Shown in pieces: positions 19,013-28,311 of a stretch of 64,000 bases of DNA. This DNA is from Anaerocolumna sedimenticola (GTDB taxonomy: Bacteria; Bacillota; Clostridia; Lachnospirales; Lachnospiraceae), in the NCBI RefSeq assembly GCF_009931695.1, contig NZ_CP048000.1, forward strand, positions 186,001 through 250,000, written 5' to 3'. The notes beneath the pieces are model-generated. The model did no database searches and was not told the origin of the DNA. It saw only the letters and a list, made by a program, of their open reading frames with translations. The stretch's first letter is position 1, and each line of letters opens with the position of its first letter. Position numbers and translations under genes: made by a program.

Positions 19013-19107
19013 ATTCGTAATCCTCCTAATAAACAAAGTTACTTCCATATAATAATCTTCCGTAACTATCAAAAAGGTACCCTTACATCAGCTTAACCTG
19101 TACAAGG

Positions 19108-19848
19108 TTAAATTCCCAAGCCCCCGTCAACCTGTATGGTCTGCCCGGTTATATACGCTGCTTTATCAGAAGCTAAAAATGCTGCCGTCTCAGCGATGTC
19201 TTCTACTTCACCTAATCTTCTCAGGGGTATTAATTCCGTAACCTTTGCCTTTAAATCATCACTTAAAACCGCTGTCATATCCGTATTTATATAACCAGGT
19301 GCTATAGCATTAACCGTTATTCCTCTGGAGCCTAACTCTTTGGCTAACGATTTGGTCATACCGATAACCCCTGCTTTTGCTGCACTATAATTCACCTGTC
19401 CGGCATTACCGATTACACCGGATATGGAGGAAATATTAATAATTCTTCCGCTTTTCTGTTTTAACATAAGACGGGATGCCTGTTTCAAACAATTAAAAAC
19501 GCCCTTTAAATTAGTGTCAATTACTGCGTCAAATTCCTGTTCCGTCATCTTTAAAATCAGATTATCTCTGGTGATACCTGCATTATTTACTAATATATCT
19601 ATTTTTCCGAATTGTTTTGTAACATCGGAAAACATGGTCTGTACAGCATCAAAATCTGATACATCTGCCTGATAAGTTACGGCATTGCCGCCATTACTTT
19701 TAATAATATCCACTACTTCATCCGCTTTTTCTTTGGATCCACAGTAGTTCACTACCACTGCAGCGCCATAGTGTGCAAGAGTAACGGCTATAGCTCTTCC
19801 GATTCCTCTGCTGGCACCGGTAACAATTGCAACTTTATTCTCTAGCAT
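19108..19848 (-). CDS. fabG: 3-oxoacyl-ACP reductase
   Basis: The 246-residue short-chain dehydrogenase reduces 3-oxoacyl-ACP with NADPH. It has the nucleotide-binding [13 protein letters not shown], the catalytic Ser in INISSISG and the YSAAK pair of Tyr and Lys. Its length is standard. It starts one base after the fabD stop, so the two are likely coupled. Confidence 0.97.
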   Translation of the reverse strand: MLENKVAIVTGASRGIGRAIAVTLAHYGAAVVVNYCGSKEKADEVVDIIKSNGGNAVTYQADVSDFDAVQTMFSDVTKQFGKIDILVNNAGITRDNLILKMTEQEFDAVIDTNLKGVFNCLKQASRLMLKQKSGRIINISSISGVIGNAGQVNYSAAKAGVIGMTKSLAKELGSRGITVNAIAPGYINTDMTAVLSDDLKAKVTELIPLRRLGEVEDIAETAAFLASDKAAYITGQTIQVDGGLGI

Positions 19849-19849
19849 C

Positions 19850-20767
19850 CTATACCTCCTGTAACTTATCCAAATCTTCTACTTTTTCTATATTTATCAC
19901 TTTACATGATTTATCAATCTTTTTCACAAAAGCAGAAAGCGTTTTACCGGGTCCGATTTCTATGAAAGTATCCACTCCTGCTGTTATCATTGCTTCCACA
20001 CTTTGCTGCCATTTAACGGAGGAATAAACCTGTTTTGCTAACAGAGTGCGGATATCATCATTTTTATGAATTAATTCTGCATTCACATTAGCAGCGTATG
20101 GTACCACCGGATCCTTAATCTCTGCTTCGCCTAATACCTCATATAATTTTTCTCCCGCTGCTTTTAACATAGGAGAATGGAAAGGACCGCTTACATTCAG
20201 AGGTATCACTCTTTTCGCTCCGTTTTTCATAAGTTCCTCACCGGCTGATTCCACTGCTTTCTTTTCTCCGGAAATAACTACCTGACCGGGACAGTTATAA
20301 TTGGCAATGATAACAATACCCTCGGTAGTTTCACATACCTTTTCAATGATTGCGGTATCCATACCTAAAACAGCTGCCATAGCACCTGCTCCCGGTTCTA
20401 CCGCCTCCTGCATTAAGATTCCTCTTTGGCGAACCACTCTAATGCCCTCTTCAAAACTCAAAACTCCACTAGCCATTAAAGCGGGATATTCTCCTAAGCT
20501 TAATCCTGCGCAGATATCCGGTTTTATACTGTATTTCTTAACCTGTTCTAATATTGCCATACAAGTTGTAACCATAGCAATCTGCGTAAATTCGGTAATA
20601 TTGATTTTATCATTTTCCGCAAAGCAAAGTTTCGCCATATCTATACCAAGTATCTGGGCTGCTTTATCATAAATATCTTTGGAATCCTCATATTTATCAT
20701 AAAAATCCTTACCCATCCCAATATACTGAGCACCCTGCCCCGGGAATATAAATGCTGTTTTTCCCAT
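19850..20767 (-). CDS. fabD: Malonyl-CoA:ACP transacylase
   Basis: The 305-residue enzyme loads malonyl groups on ACP. It has [17 protein letters not shown], the nucleophile Ser in [12 protein letters not shown] and the catalytic His in [14 protein letters not shown]. It lies between fabK and fabG in the operon. Confidence 0.97.
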   Translation of the reverse strand: MGKTAFIFPGQGAQYIGMGKDFYDKYEDSKDIYDKAAQILGIDMAKLCFAENDKINITEFTQIAMVTTCMAILEQVKKYSIKPDICAGLSLGEYPALMASGVLSFEEGIRVVRQRGILMQEAVEPGAGAMAAVLGMDTAIIEKVCETTEGIVIIANYNCPGQVVISGEKKAVESAGEELMKNGAKRVIPLNVSGPFHSPMLKAAGEKLYEVLGEAEIKDPVVPYAANVNAELIHKNDDIRTLLAKQVYSSVKWQQSVEAMITAGVDTFIEIGPGKTLSAFVKKIDKSCKVINIEKVEDLDKLQEV

Positions 20768-20789
20768 GCTTTATTATCCTCTATATTTT

Positions 20790-21722
20790 CTAAAAATGAA
20801 AATTTTTAATTAATTCTTCAGCTTCGCTAACAACTTCCTTTATGATATCCTTACAGGACTGTTCTTTTGATATAAGACCTGCTATTTGTCCTGCCATAAC
20901 GGAACCATTTATAATATCACCATCAACAACAGCTTTTTTTAGGGAACCCAGCGTCAGCAGTTCTAATTCTTCAAAGCTTTTACCTTCCTGTTCCAACTTC
21001 TGGTAATTTCTGGTCATATTGTTACGGATAGAACGCACCGGGTGTCCCGTAGAACGGCCGGTTACTGCAGAATCAATATCCTTGGAGGAAATAATTCGTT
21101 TTTTATAATTATCATGTACAATAGATTCATGGGATACTACAAATCTGGTTCCAATCTGTCCGGCTTCCGCTCCCAGCATAAATACGGCTGCTAATCCTCT
21201 TCCGTCGCCAATTCCACCGGCTGCAATAACAGGTATTTCTACCGCATCTACGATCTGGGGTATTAAAGCCATAGTAGTTAATTCGCCGATATGTCCGCCT
21301 GCTTCACAGCCTTCTGCTACTACTGCATCGGCTCCGTACTTTTCCATTCTTTTTGCCAGTGCTACCGAAGCAACAACAGGTATTACAACAATTCCGGCTT
21401 CTTTCCACATTGGTATGTAGCTTTCCGGATTACCAGCTCCCGTAGTAACAACTGAAACTTTTTCTTCCACGACAACCTCAGCAACCTCCGCTGCATGGGG
21501 GCTTAATAACATAATATTAACGCCAAATGGTTTATTCGTTAAAGCTTTTGCCTTCCTGATTTCATCACGTACTACATCAGCCGGTGCATTACCGGCAGCA
21601 ATAATACCCAATCCCCCTGCTTCAGAAACAGCTGCTGCCAGATGATGCTCAGCAACCCAAGCCATTCCTCCCTGAACAATTGGGTATTCTATCTTTAATA
21701 AATCACATATCCTCGTCTTCAT
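20790..21722 (-). CDS. fabK: FMN-dependent enoyl-ACP reductase II
   Basis: The 310-residue TIM-barrel flavoprotein performs the last reduction of each elongation cycle. It has IVQGGMAWVAEHHLAAAVS at the N-terminus, EGCEAGGHIGE and VIAAGGIGDGRGLAAVFMLG for FMN binding, and GTRFVVSHES. No FabI is seen in the window, so this is likely the enoyl reductase of the operon, as in many Clostridia. FabK enzymes are naturally insensitive to triclosan (family knowledge). Confidence 0.95.
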   Translation of the reverse strand: MKTRICDLLKIEYPIVQGGMAWVAEHHLAAAVSEAGGLGIIAAGNAPADVVRDEIRKAKALTNKPFGVNIMLLSPHAAEVAEVVVEEKVSVVTTGAGNPESYIPMWKEAGIVVIPVVASVALAKRMEKYGADAVVAEGCEAGGHIGELTTMALIPQIVDAVEIPVIAAGGIGDGRGLAAVFMLGAEAGQIGTRFVVSHESIVHDNYKKRIISSKDIDSAVTGRSTGHPVRSIRNNMTRNYQKLEQEGKSFEELELLTLGSLKKAVVDGDIINGSVMAGQIAGLISKEQSCKDIIKEVVSEAEELIKNFHF

Positions 21723-21743
21723 GAATATATCCTCGATTTCTAT

Positions 21744-21974
21744 TTATTCAACACCTTTTTCTTTTAAATAATTCATAACATCTTCAACGGTCACTATGTT
21801 GTTTAAGTCTTCGGAAGGTATTTCAACGTCAAATTTCTCTTCTAATGCCATAACAAGTTCAAATAAATCTAAGGAATCCGCACCTAAATCGTCTTTAAAA
21901 GATGCACTTTCTGTAATTTCACTTTCATCTACATTTAACTGTTCTGCAATAATTTCCTTTAAATTTTCTAACAT
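21744..21974 (-). CDS. acpP: Acyl carrier protein
   Basis: The 76-residue acidic protein carries growing acyl chains on 4'-phosphopantetheine. The modified Ser is in [22 protein letters not shown] 21974 has AAAGGAG 9 bases upstream and is preferred over the ATG at 21980, which lies only 3 bases from it. It is the first gene of the fatty-acid operon. Confidence 0.97.
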   Translation of the reverse strand: MLENLKEIIAEQLNVDESEITESASFKDDLGADSLDLFELVMALEEKFDVEIPSEDLNNIVTVEDVMNYLKEKGVE

Positions 21975-22028
21975 AATCATTGTCTCCTTTAATCTTTACG
22001 TAATTGGATTCCCATGGAATCAGAATAT

Positions 22029-22057
22029 ATTATAACTAATATTAACTATTTTATTAA
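22029..22057 (-). promoter_or_regulatory. Probable promoter of the fatty-acid operon
   Basis: On the minus strand TTAATA and TATAAT lie 17 bases apart, about 55 bases ahead of acpP. The -35 match is weak, and the spacer contains the near-repeat AGTTAATATTAGTTA, which could be a repressor site; I recognise no known operator. Confidence 0.45.
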
Positions 22058-22138
22058 TTGTAACTCATTAGTCACATGTTCTAACGAACAACACCTGTAT
22101 TCGTTTATGCATATAAAATATGCAAACAGATACCTATT

Positions 22139-22585
22139 CTAATATATTATCTGTATCTTTTCACGGTGCAATTTAATACCGCTTTTATGACGTTTTAAAA
22201 TTATTACGATTATACTAACTATTACAATGGCGGTAGCAGCAATTCCTGATATTATCTTAAACAGATTGCGGAATTTTTTCTCAAATATTCCGATATGGAA
22301 TCCCCATTCATTTTCCTCTGTTAAATTCTCATTCTCTTCTGCAACCTCTGCGCTTTTTATGTCTTCTGCCGCTTCTAATTCGTAATTACCCGGAAATGTA
22401 TTGACAATTCCCTCCGAAATAGGATTCTCCACAGGGAACTCGTCAGGACATTTTGAGGTTTTCTTAAATGAAAATAATAATTTAAAAAATGATTTACCTC
22501 GTTTCATATCCTTTTCCATATAATCATCTTGAAGCAATTCCGGATTCAGCTCACTCATCATATCAATTAATAATAGTTCGTTCAT
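22139..22585 (-). CDS. Probable membrane anti-sigma factor
   Basis: The 148-residue protein has a short N-terminal cytosolic part, an acidic middle part and one transmembrane helix near 112-132 (KIISGIAATAIVIVSIIVII). A basic tail follows. Its start overlaps the end of the sigma-factor gene by 4 bases, so the two are translationally coupled. Position and topology suggest it holds the sigma factor at the membrane. I see no canonical zinc anti-sigma motif, so this call is contextual. Confidence 0.65.
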   Translation of the reverse strand: MNELLLIDMMSELNPELLQDDYMEKDMKRGKSFFKLLFSFKKTSKCPDEFPVENPISEGIVNTFPGNYELEAAEDIKSAEVAEENENLTEENEWGFHIGIFEKKFRNLFKIISGIAATAIVIVSIIVIILKRHKSGIKLHREKIQIIY

Positions 22586-23166
22586 AACTTGCTCCCTTCT
22601 GTGTTTAAAGGTATTTCCTTATCAAAATCCTGTTTCATTTTATTTCTTAATCTGGATAACCTGCTGTCAACGGCAGTAACCGTCATTTTCATTGCTGCTG
22701 CTATGTCTTTAGAGGATTGTAAGTAAAAATATCTTCGTATCACTAATTCATGGTCCTTTTTATTCAATCGGCCAATTATTTCATTTAACAACGTTATATT
22801 TTCTTTACGAAACACCTGCCCTTCAACACTTTGCTTATGATCAATGTAATATCTTGCTATTTCAGATATATCCTCAGGAAGCTCACGTTCTTCTCTTTTA
22901 CTTAAATCACGTAATTTATTTATTGCCGTATTTCTAACGATAACTTTCAGATAGGTTTTTAATGATGCCTTTTCCATGTCATACCGTTCAATATGATTCC
23001 AAAGCTTTAAGTAAGTATCATTGACACATTCCTCTATATCCCTGGAACGGCTGCCTAAGATTCCGGCAGCTATATGGAAAAGCAGCTTTTCATACTTATC
23101 AGCTAATTTCAATAAACCCAATTCATTTTTCTCATATATCAGGTTTATGATTGCCTCATCTTTCAA
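22582..23166 (-). CDS. RNA polymerase sigma factor, ECF/sigma-70 family
   Basis: The 194-residue protein has region 2 (IEECVNDTYLKLWNHIERYD, then LKTYLKVIVRNTAINKLRD) and region 4 (LNKKDHELVIRRYFYLQSS, then MKMTVTAVDSRLSRLRNKMK). This two-domain layout is that of extracytoplasmic-function sigma factors. It would redirect RNA polymerase to a small set of stress or envelope genes when released by the membrane protein encoded downstream. The target promoters cannot be told from this window. Confidence 0.9.
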   Translation of the reverse strand: MKDEAIINLIYEKNELGLLKLADKYEKLLFHIAAGILGSRSRDIEECVNDTYLKLWNHIERYDMEKASLKTYLKVIVRNTAINKLRDLSKREERELPEDISEIARYYIDHKQSVEGQVFRKENITLLNEIIGRLNKKDHELVIRRYFYLQSSKDIAAAMKMTVTAVDSRLSRLRNKMKQDFDKEIPLNTEGSKL

Positions 23167-23314
23167 GTTATAAGCCTCCTTCCTATATGCTCGATTACTA
23201 ATACACCAGAAAATCTAGAATCTTGCAAAACAAAATTATTTTTTTAATATTTATTATTATTACCCTATTTATAAGTCCAAGTCAAATTAAGTTTTTGTAA
23301 CAAAACGGACAAGG

Positions 23315-23370
23315 GCGCGTTCGAATTATTGCAAGCAAGCTTTCATATTCTCACTTTGCTTTCGCGGAAA
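23315..23370 (+). repeat. Dispersed intergenic repeat, family 1, partial copy B
   Basis: Only the right half is present: GCGCGTTCGAATTATTGCAAG through CTTTCGCGGAAA, with a variant loop. It lies downstream of the DUF4015 gene's terminator, in the same orientation as the other copies. Confidence 0.85.
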
Positions 23371-23373
23371 AAA

Positions 23374-23421
23374 AAACAGCCTGTCCCGGATATGTCCGGA
23401 TTTAGTCGGTACAGGCTGTTT
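23374..23421 (-). terminator. Terminator after DUF4015-like gene
   Basis: The stem AAACAGCCTGT pairs perfectly with ACAGGCTGTTT. It lies 5 bases after the stop and is followed by a T-run on the minus strand. Confidence 0.9.
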
Positions 23422-23426
23422 ATCTT

Positions 23427-24893
23427 TTATTCTTTTTTTAATCCGCCTTTGGTATAATCATTATTACCATTCCATAAAATCCACTCTTCATAACCGGCAT
23501 CATACACAGCCTGAATCTGATCGCGTATTTCTTCGGGCCCATAGGATTTGTGATTAGTTAGCCAGGTTGCGGTAAAATCCTGTAACCAGGATCTCACAAT
23601 TGCTTTATCATCTGTATTTACACCTTTTAGGGCTGTTTGAGATTTTTCTAATGCTTTTTTTATGAGATCATAAGGCTTCAAATCCGGATGTAAAATTCCA
23701 TAAGATCCGTCCTGGTAATGGGAGGGATAAATCATCGGACAGATATAATCCAGGTATTTAGCCATTTCTTTGTAATCCTGTCCCACTATTTTTGCATCCA
23801 CTTTACTATCAATTATCGTTCCGAAGACATCAGCTGAAACATATACCCCTAAGGGTTTAAGGTTCTCACAGGCATATTTAGTAAATTCCGTTATAATATC
23901 CATCTTACTTTTAGTCTTTGCTTCTTTTCCAAAGGCAACATCCTTTATTCCCTTATCCGTGGAGAAACGGATGTAGTCAAATTGTATCTCATCAAAGCCA
24001 ACCTTAGCTGCCTCTTTTGCAATGGATAATAAATAATCCCAAACTTCTTTTTTGTAGGGATTTACCCAACAAAGCCCGTTTTTATCCCGGAATACACTGC
24101 CGTCTTTTTTCTTTAAACATAAATCTGCTCTGTTCTCTGCAAGGATAGGATCTTTAAAAGCTACAATTCGTGCAATAAGATAAATATCTTTTTCTTTTAA
24201 TTGATTAACTAACTCCTTGATATCACCAATATAGTTTACATCTGCATGGACAGCCTTGACCTCCGGCAAGTCCATCTTGTATGTTATTTCACCGTTATCA
24301 TTTTTTATATCAATTACCATAGTATTTAATTCCGTCGTATCAACTAAGCCGATCAATTCTTTCATATAACTTTCTTTCCCTGCTCTGGGTCCGGTAACAT
24401 AGATTCCTTTCACTTTCCTTGGTTTCCTTCTGACTTCAGTACCAGGCAAGAATGTTTCTTTTACTTCTTCCGTATTATTTTCAGTGGTATCTGCAGTATC
24501 TATAATATCTGCGAAATTCGCTTCTGTCTTCATTATATCTTCCTGTGTTTTTCCATCTACTGCCGTATCATCCACGGTAACTATATCATCTTTTGCATTT
24601 CCTGATAAGTTAGTATCAGTCTCTATTGTATCTTCCGATTTATTTACCTCACCGGAGGCAGCCTTTTTTATATCTGCAGCCTTATTGCTCAATTGACTCT
24701 GAGTTTTGTGGGTTTTATCCTGGCTTTTCAACCTTTCCCGGGTTAGAAAAAAAGAGCCCAAACCCAAGGCAAATGCGACCAATATAATTACAGCAGCCAT
24801 CCCGCCGTGGCTTCCTCCTTTATTTCTTCTTTGTTTCTTAAGTCTTTTATACGTATCCTTTTTATCTATATACATGTCCTTTTTTTTGCTCAT
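23427..24893 (-). CDS. Membrane-anchored putative glycoside hydrolase (DUF4015-like)
   Basis: The 488-residue protein has a basic cytosolic start, a transmembrane segment near 31-50 (GGMAAVIILVAFALGLGSFF) and an Asp/Thr-rich linker to about 155. A TIM-barrel-like domain follows: KVKGIYVTGPRAG, NTMVIDIKNDNG, DEIQFDYIRF, GVYVSADVFG and YICPMIYPSHY. These match the putative glycosyl hydrolase family DUF4015, related to YngK-type proteins. The acidic residues in DEIQFDYIRF are candidate catalytic groups. It likely acts on cell-wall or capsule glycans outside the membrane; the substrate is unknown. Confidence 0.85.
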   Translation of the reverse strand: MSKKKDMYIDKKDTYKRLKKQRRNKGGSHGGMAAVIILVAFALGLGSFFLTRERLKSQDKTHKTQSQLSNKAADIKKAASGEVNKSEDTIETDTNLSGNAKDDIVTVDDTAVDGKTQEDIMKTEANFADIIDTADTTENNTEEVKETFLPGTEVRRKPRKVKGIYVTGPRAGKESYMKELIGLVDTTELNTMVIDIKNDNGEITYKMDLPEVKAVHADVNYIGDIKELVNQLKEKDIYLIARIVAFKDPILAENRADLCLKKKDGSVFRDKNGLCWVNPYKKEVWDYLLSIAKEAAKVGFDEIQFDYIRFSTDKGIKDVAFGKEAKTKSKMDIITEFTKYACENLKPLGVYVSADVFGTIIDSKVDAKIVGQDYKEMAKYLDYICPMIYPSHYQDGSYGILHPDLKPYDLIKKALEKSQTALKGVNTDDKAIVRSWLQDFTATWLTNHKSYGPEEIRDQIQAVYDAGYEEWILWNGNNDYTKGGLKKE

Positions 24894-25060
24894 CCTATGC
24901 TCCTTTTCCTACCCTTTTGCATTTTTTAACGTTCTATTAATATGGTATTTCTGATTACAAAATTTGTCAAGTTCAATATAACTTTATTACAATTAAGAAT
25001 ATTATTTGTTCATATTTTACAAATAATTCCTAATAAACAGTTCCAAAATATACTTTTTTG

Positions 25061-25090
25061 TTGACACTATATTTAAAGCTGTTATATAAT
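25061..25090 (+). promoter_or_regulatory. Sigma-A-type promoter of XRE regulator
   Basis: TTGACA and TATAAT lie 18 bases apart, about 50 bases ahead of the start codon at 25142. Confidence 0.8.
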
Positions 25091-25141
25091 TATTTCGTAA
25101 TTTCTCGTTGGTATGTAAAGTGAACTATAGGAGGATTATTC

Positions 25142-25528
25142 ATGGATTTTAGCATTCGGTTAAAGCATTTAAGACAAAAATATAAATTAACCCAAGGCGA
25201 ATTGGCGGCCGTTATTGGATTAAAGTCAACTGCTATTTCTAACTATGAATCCAAACGCAATGAGCCATCTTTTGAAAAACTAATATCATTATCTGACTAT
25301 TTTAATGTTTCATGCGATTATATGCTAGGCGTTACCGATAATACATTACGCATTGGAAGTGAAGATTTGGATAATGACACCGCTGATTTCTTCATATTAT
25401 ACAGGCGATTAAATAAAGTAAATACCACTGAAATTAAAAACTACGCGAAATACCTGCTTTATAAACAGGAAAAATTATCTGAGAGTTTAAAAGATAGTAC
25501 ATATGAGATTCAAAAAAATAGAATATAG
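25142..25528 (+). CDS. XRE-family transcriptional regulator
   Basis: The 128-residue protein has an N-terminal helix-turn-helix (about 5-60): LRQKYKLTQGELAAVIGLKS, then ISNYESKRNEPSFEKLISLS. The C-terminal 60 residues are helical and charged and may serve dimerisation. AGGAGG precedes the ATG. It is a single-gene unit with its own promoter and terminator. Target genes are unknown; no phage genes surround it. Confidence 0.9.
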   Translation: MDFSIRLKHLRQKYKLTQGELAAVIGLKSTAISNYESKRNEPSFEKLISLSDYFNVSCDYMLGVTDNTLRIGSEDLDNDTADFFILYRRLNKVNTTEIKNYAKYLLYKQEKLSESLKDSTYEIQKNRI

Positions 25529-25547
25529 GACTAATAATGAAATGAAT

Positions 25548-25591
25548 ATTATGATAAACAAAGCGGATAAGTCTGCTTCGTTTATCATAAT
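25548..25591 (+). terminator. Terminator after XRE regulator
   Basis: ATTATGATAAAC and GTTTATCATAAT form a perfect 12-bp stem, extended by AAGC/GCTT. Confidence 0.8.
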
Positions 25592-25748
25592 CCCTCATAA
25601 GTGAGGGACTTGACCATTTTATACACCGAATGCAGCCAGACCTGTGACATCTACCCAAAGGATACTTAACCTTTTGCATTCGTGTGCATCTTGCCCGGAT
25701 GACTTTATTTCATAGGGAGTTGGGATAACTTTACTATGAGATAAAAAA

Positions 25749-25795
25749 ACTGCCTCCATGTTATTATATAATATCTACATAAAGCATGAGGCAGT
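25749..25795 (-). terminator. Terminator after SEC-C protein gene
   Basis: On the minus strand ACTGCCTCATG pairs with CATGGAGGCAGT and is followed by TTTTTTT. Confidence 0.9.
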
Positions 25796-25817
25796 ATCCT
25801 TCTATACTACAATTATA

Positions 25818-26324
25818 TTATTGATTTGCTCCACAGCATTTTTTATATTTTTTACCGCTTCCACAAGGACAAGGATCGTTTCTTCCTATTTTCTTTTCTT
25901 TAACTATTGTACCTGATTTCTTTTGTTCCCAGAATAATTCTTTTCTTCTTTCCTCTGATAAGAGATTATCCCAAACCGGCAACTGATAAAGCCAGTCTGC
26001 TTTTGCTTCTACCATATTATAGTATAACTTTTCTTTATCAAAACCAAGATTTACAACTGTTTTTTCATCCATTTCTTCAATAGGATTAGGATTTTTCAAA
26101 CTGTCATTTATCCCGTCCAGGAATCCTACCATAATAGATAAACTGGTACCATATCTGGATGCTAAATCTTCTACCGTGCCTTCTACTACAGTATCAGGTT
26201 CTTCAAGAATTCTCTCATATATTCCTTTTTCAATATTAAAATAGTTTGCCCAAAATAGTTGTCCTTCTTTTTGATTTGTGTCAAGAGAGTAAGCATGATC
26301 TCTCCATTCTTGTAATAAACTCAT
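25818..26324 (-). CDS. SEC-C metal-binding motif protein
   Basis: The protein is about 168 residues. The first 140 are helical and include [20 protein letters not shown]. The C-terminus is a zinc-binding SEC-C motif ([19 protein letters not shown]), the same kind found at the SecA C-terminus. Free-standing SEC-C proteins are common in Lachnospiraceae; their role is not settled. I chose ATG 26324 (MSLLQEW) because AAAGG lies 9 bases upstream, whereas the ATG at 26333 directly abuts AAAGG. Confidence 0.85.
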   Translation of the reverse strand: MSLLQEWRDHAYSLDTNQKEGQLFWANYFNIEKGIYERILEEPDTVVEGTVEDLASRYGTSLSIMVGFLDGINDSLKNPNPIEEMDEKTVVNLGFDKEKLYYNMVEAKADWLYQLPVWDNLLSEERRKELFWEQKKSGTIVKEKKIGRNDPCPCGSGKKYKKCCGANQ

Positions 26325-26412
26325 GATATTCATCCTTTCTGTTGTTTAGTATTTACAAAAAAATCCCTAAACTTACGTAAAAAAATTTTTTAAATTTATG
26401 TATAATACACCC

Positions 26413-26700
26413 AAATCCGTATCATACTATAGTTAATCTAATTTAATAAACAATGCCGTCTGCAAAATACAGGCGACTTGTGATAACAATAGAACACACG
26501 AAGGTGAACAATCTATTGCAATATTAATTAGATTGCACAATGAGCGTAATCTTATGCAGACGTTGGATCCCCCTCCAACAATAGGATACACGCTTTGCGC
26601 ACTAACAATGCGCAGCCAACACCAAAGAAAAGTTAAATACTTATCCTCCCCTTTTTAGCAAACAACTCACTGCAAAGGCGTAGTGGGTTGTTTGCTTTTT
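26413..26700 (+). ncRNA. Probable structured non-coding RNA of unknown family
   Basis: A TATAAT lies at 26401-26406 and a strong plus-strand terminator at 26657-26700, with no convincing CDS between; the best frame has 24 codons and no ribosome-binding site. The interval is rich in pairing segments: CGTCTGCA (near 26458) with TGCAGACG (near 26555), TTGGA with TCCAA around CCCCC, and TGCGCA with TGCGCA. I cannot match it to 6S RNA, SRP RNA, tmRNA or RNase P by motif. The -35 region is poor, so the start is approximate. Confidence 0.45.
26657..26700 (+). terminator. Strong terminator without an upstream CDS on its strand
   Basis: AGCAAACAACTCACT pairs with AGTGGGTTGTTTGCT and is followed by TTTTT. 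The gene to its left reads the other way, so this terminator probably ends a non-coding transcript. Confidence 0.85.
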
Positions 26701-27417
26701 AATATTAAGTGACTTGTTTTCCCCCATGGCAAAGGTTTCATGTTGGAAATATTTTTATGAAAGCCTTATAAATCAAGGGTTCTCAAAGTTCTGAAGACGA
26801 ATGGCACAAAGATTATTCTATCATAAATTTTCTTTATACGCAACTTATAAGCAAGTTTTTATTTTTTTAGAGATTGGAACGAGCACTATTTAAATTATCT
26901 TGTTACCATACCTTGATAAATGAGTTATAGTACTTTATATCATAGTTGACAAAATCTCAAGTATAATATACCTCATTATCCAAATACCTCATGGTCATAC
27001 GCTTGCGTTATTAAGTAATTTCTGCAAATACCCTTTTTTTGCTGCTCGCTTCCTAGTTGATCGAATTTTATCTTATCTTTGTTATTTTCACTAATAGCAA
27101 TACAATAAAACAACCATATTTTTTTACACAATCCTGTGGTGGTTCCCATACTAAAACAAGTTTGCAATCTTCTTCATTTTCTCAACCACAAAAATATCCT
27201 CTGTATTGATTTACCAAATAGGTAAGCAGCGCAATGATCATAAGTACAAAAGTAAATAAATCACAATCTAATTACAATATTAAGTCCTCACATACGCAAT
27301 TTTAATATCAAAAGACGGTACCAGATGGATTTGAAATACCCATAAATTCCCTCTTGGGTCACTATATAGCACAGGATGAAGTAAATACTAAAACATACTA
27401 AGGCATCAGCAATTTTA
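26701..27417. other. Gene-poor stretch
   Basis: About 700 AT-rich bases with no gene I can support. A 63-codon minus-strand frame at 26976-27167 has no ribosome-binding site or recognisable motif. The stretch may be decayed sequence. Confidence 0.5.
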
Positions 27418-28194
27418 TTAATACCATCTTGCAAACAATTTCAAAGAATCCCATTCATTTACTATATCACTGTCCATAACTGGTTCACCATCGGCTTTCG
27501 TATAGTTATCCCAGTTATACCATCCTGCGAATTTGTATCCATTCCGTTTCGGTGCTGGTAATTTCCCATATTTTTTACCGCAGGTAACTTCCTTCTCATA
27601 CTGTTCCCCATTGTAGGCAATAAAAGTTATTTCTAATTTCTTTTCTACCCAGTGGGCATATAATTTCTTCTTTGAATTTTCATCGTAGACAGTTTCGGAA
27701 GTTATTTTATTCCCGCCTGTTTTTGCTGTATACCAGCCGTCAAATACATAATTTGCTCTTGCAGGTTCAGGTAATTGACTACTGTACTTTGTACCATAAT
27801 AAACGGAAACAGTCTCCTTATTAACTTTACCTCCGTTTGCATCCAGAGAAATACTATATTTCTTCCCGCTCCAATGGGCATATAAGGTGTGGGGACCATG
27901 TATTTTTACAGCACTGTCTTTTGTTATTTTAATTCCTCCATAAGCGTAAGTATACCAGCCTAAGAAAGTATAATGATCTCTGGTTACTGTCGGCAGACTG
28001 CCATAGGTATCCCCGTAAGTAACTTCCATTGAATTTAAAGAAGCAGTTCCGCCCCTCGGATTAAATGTTACGGTATAAGTTTTATCTCCACCGTTATTTA
28101 TTGCGGCTGCTGCAATAATCTTTTTCGGTGCTGATAATGTTATTAAAAGTATACATAGGACAAACCAAAATAATATTTTGTTATTCATTTTCAT
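27418..28194 (-). CDS. Secreted protein with three InlB B-repeats
   Basis: The 258-residue protein starts with a signal peptide (FWFVLCILLITLS core). Three Listeria-Bacteroides (Flg_new/InlB B-type) repeats of about 70 residues follow. Each has the pattern VTFNPRGGTAS ... FLGWYTYAYGG ... LYAHW, with matching copies ISLDANGGKVN ... FDGWYT and ITFIAYNG ... FAGWYN. Such repeats occur in surface adhesins and in large extracellular proteins as spacers. No sortase signal is visible, so it may be secreted free or held by other contacts. It is unusual in consisting almost only of repeats. Confidence 0.88.
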   Translation of the reverse strand: MKMNNKILFWFVLCILLITLSAPKKIIAAAAINNGGDKTYTVTFNPRGGTASLNSMEVTYGDTYGSLPTVTRDHYTFLGWYTYAYGGIKITKDSAVKIHGPHTLYAHWSGKKYSISLDANGGKVNKETVSVYYGTKYSSQLPEPARANYVFDGWYTAKTGGNKITSETVYDENSKKKLYAHWVEKKLEITFIAYNGEQYEKEVTCGKKYGKLPAPKRNGYKFAGWYNWDNYTKADGEPVMDSDIVNEWDSLKLFARWY

Positions 28195-28311
28195 ATCAAA
28201 TACTCCATCCCAACATTATAATATAATAATTTATCGGCTGTTTCTCCATTTTTCCTGAAGTAAATTTCAAAGTTCCAACTATTTAGGCATTAGACCTTTT
28301 TAATTTTAATC

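Noticed and set aside
25592..25748. A small gene between the XRE and SEC-C genes
   Set aside because: The 81-codon minus-strand frame overlaps the XRE gene end and a terminator and has no ribosome-binding site.
26413..26700. 6S RNA, SRP RNA, tmRNA or RNase P RNA at the putative ncRNA
   Set aside because: I could not find the conserved motifs of these families on either strand, so no family name is given.
26976..27167. 63-codon minus-strand frame
   Set aside because: No ribosome-binding site, no known motif, and unusual composition in a gene-poor stretch.
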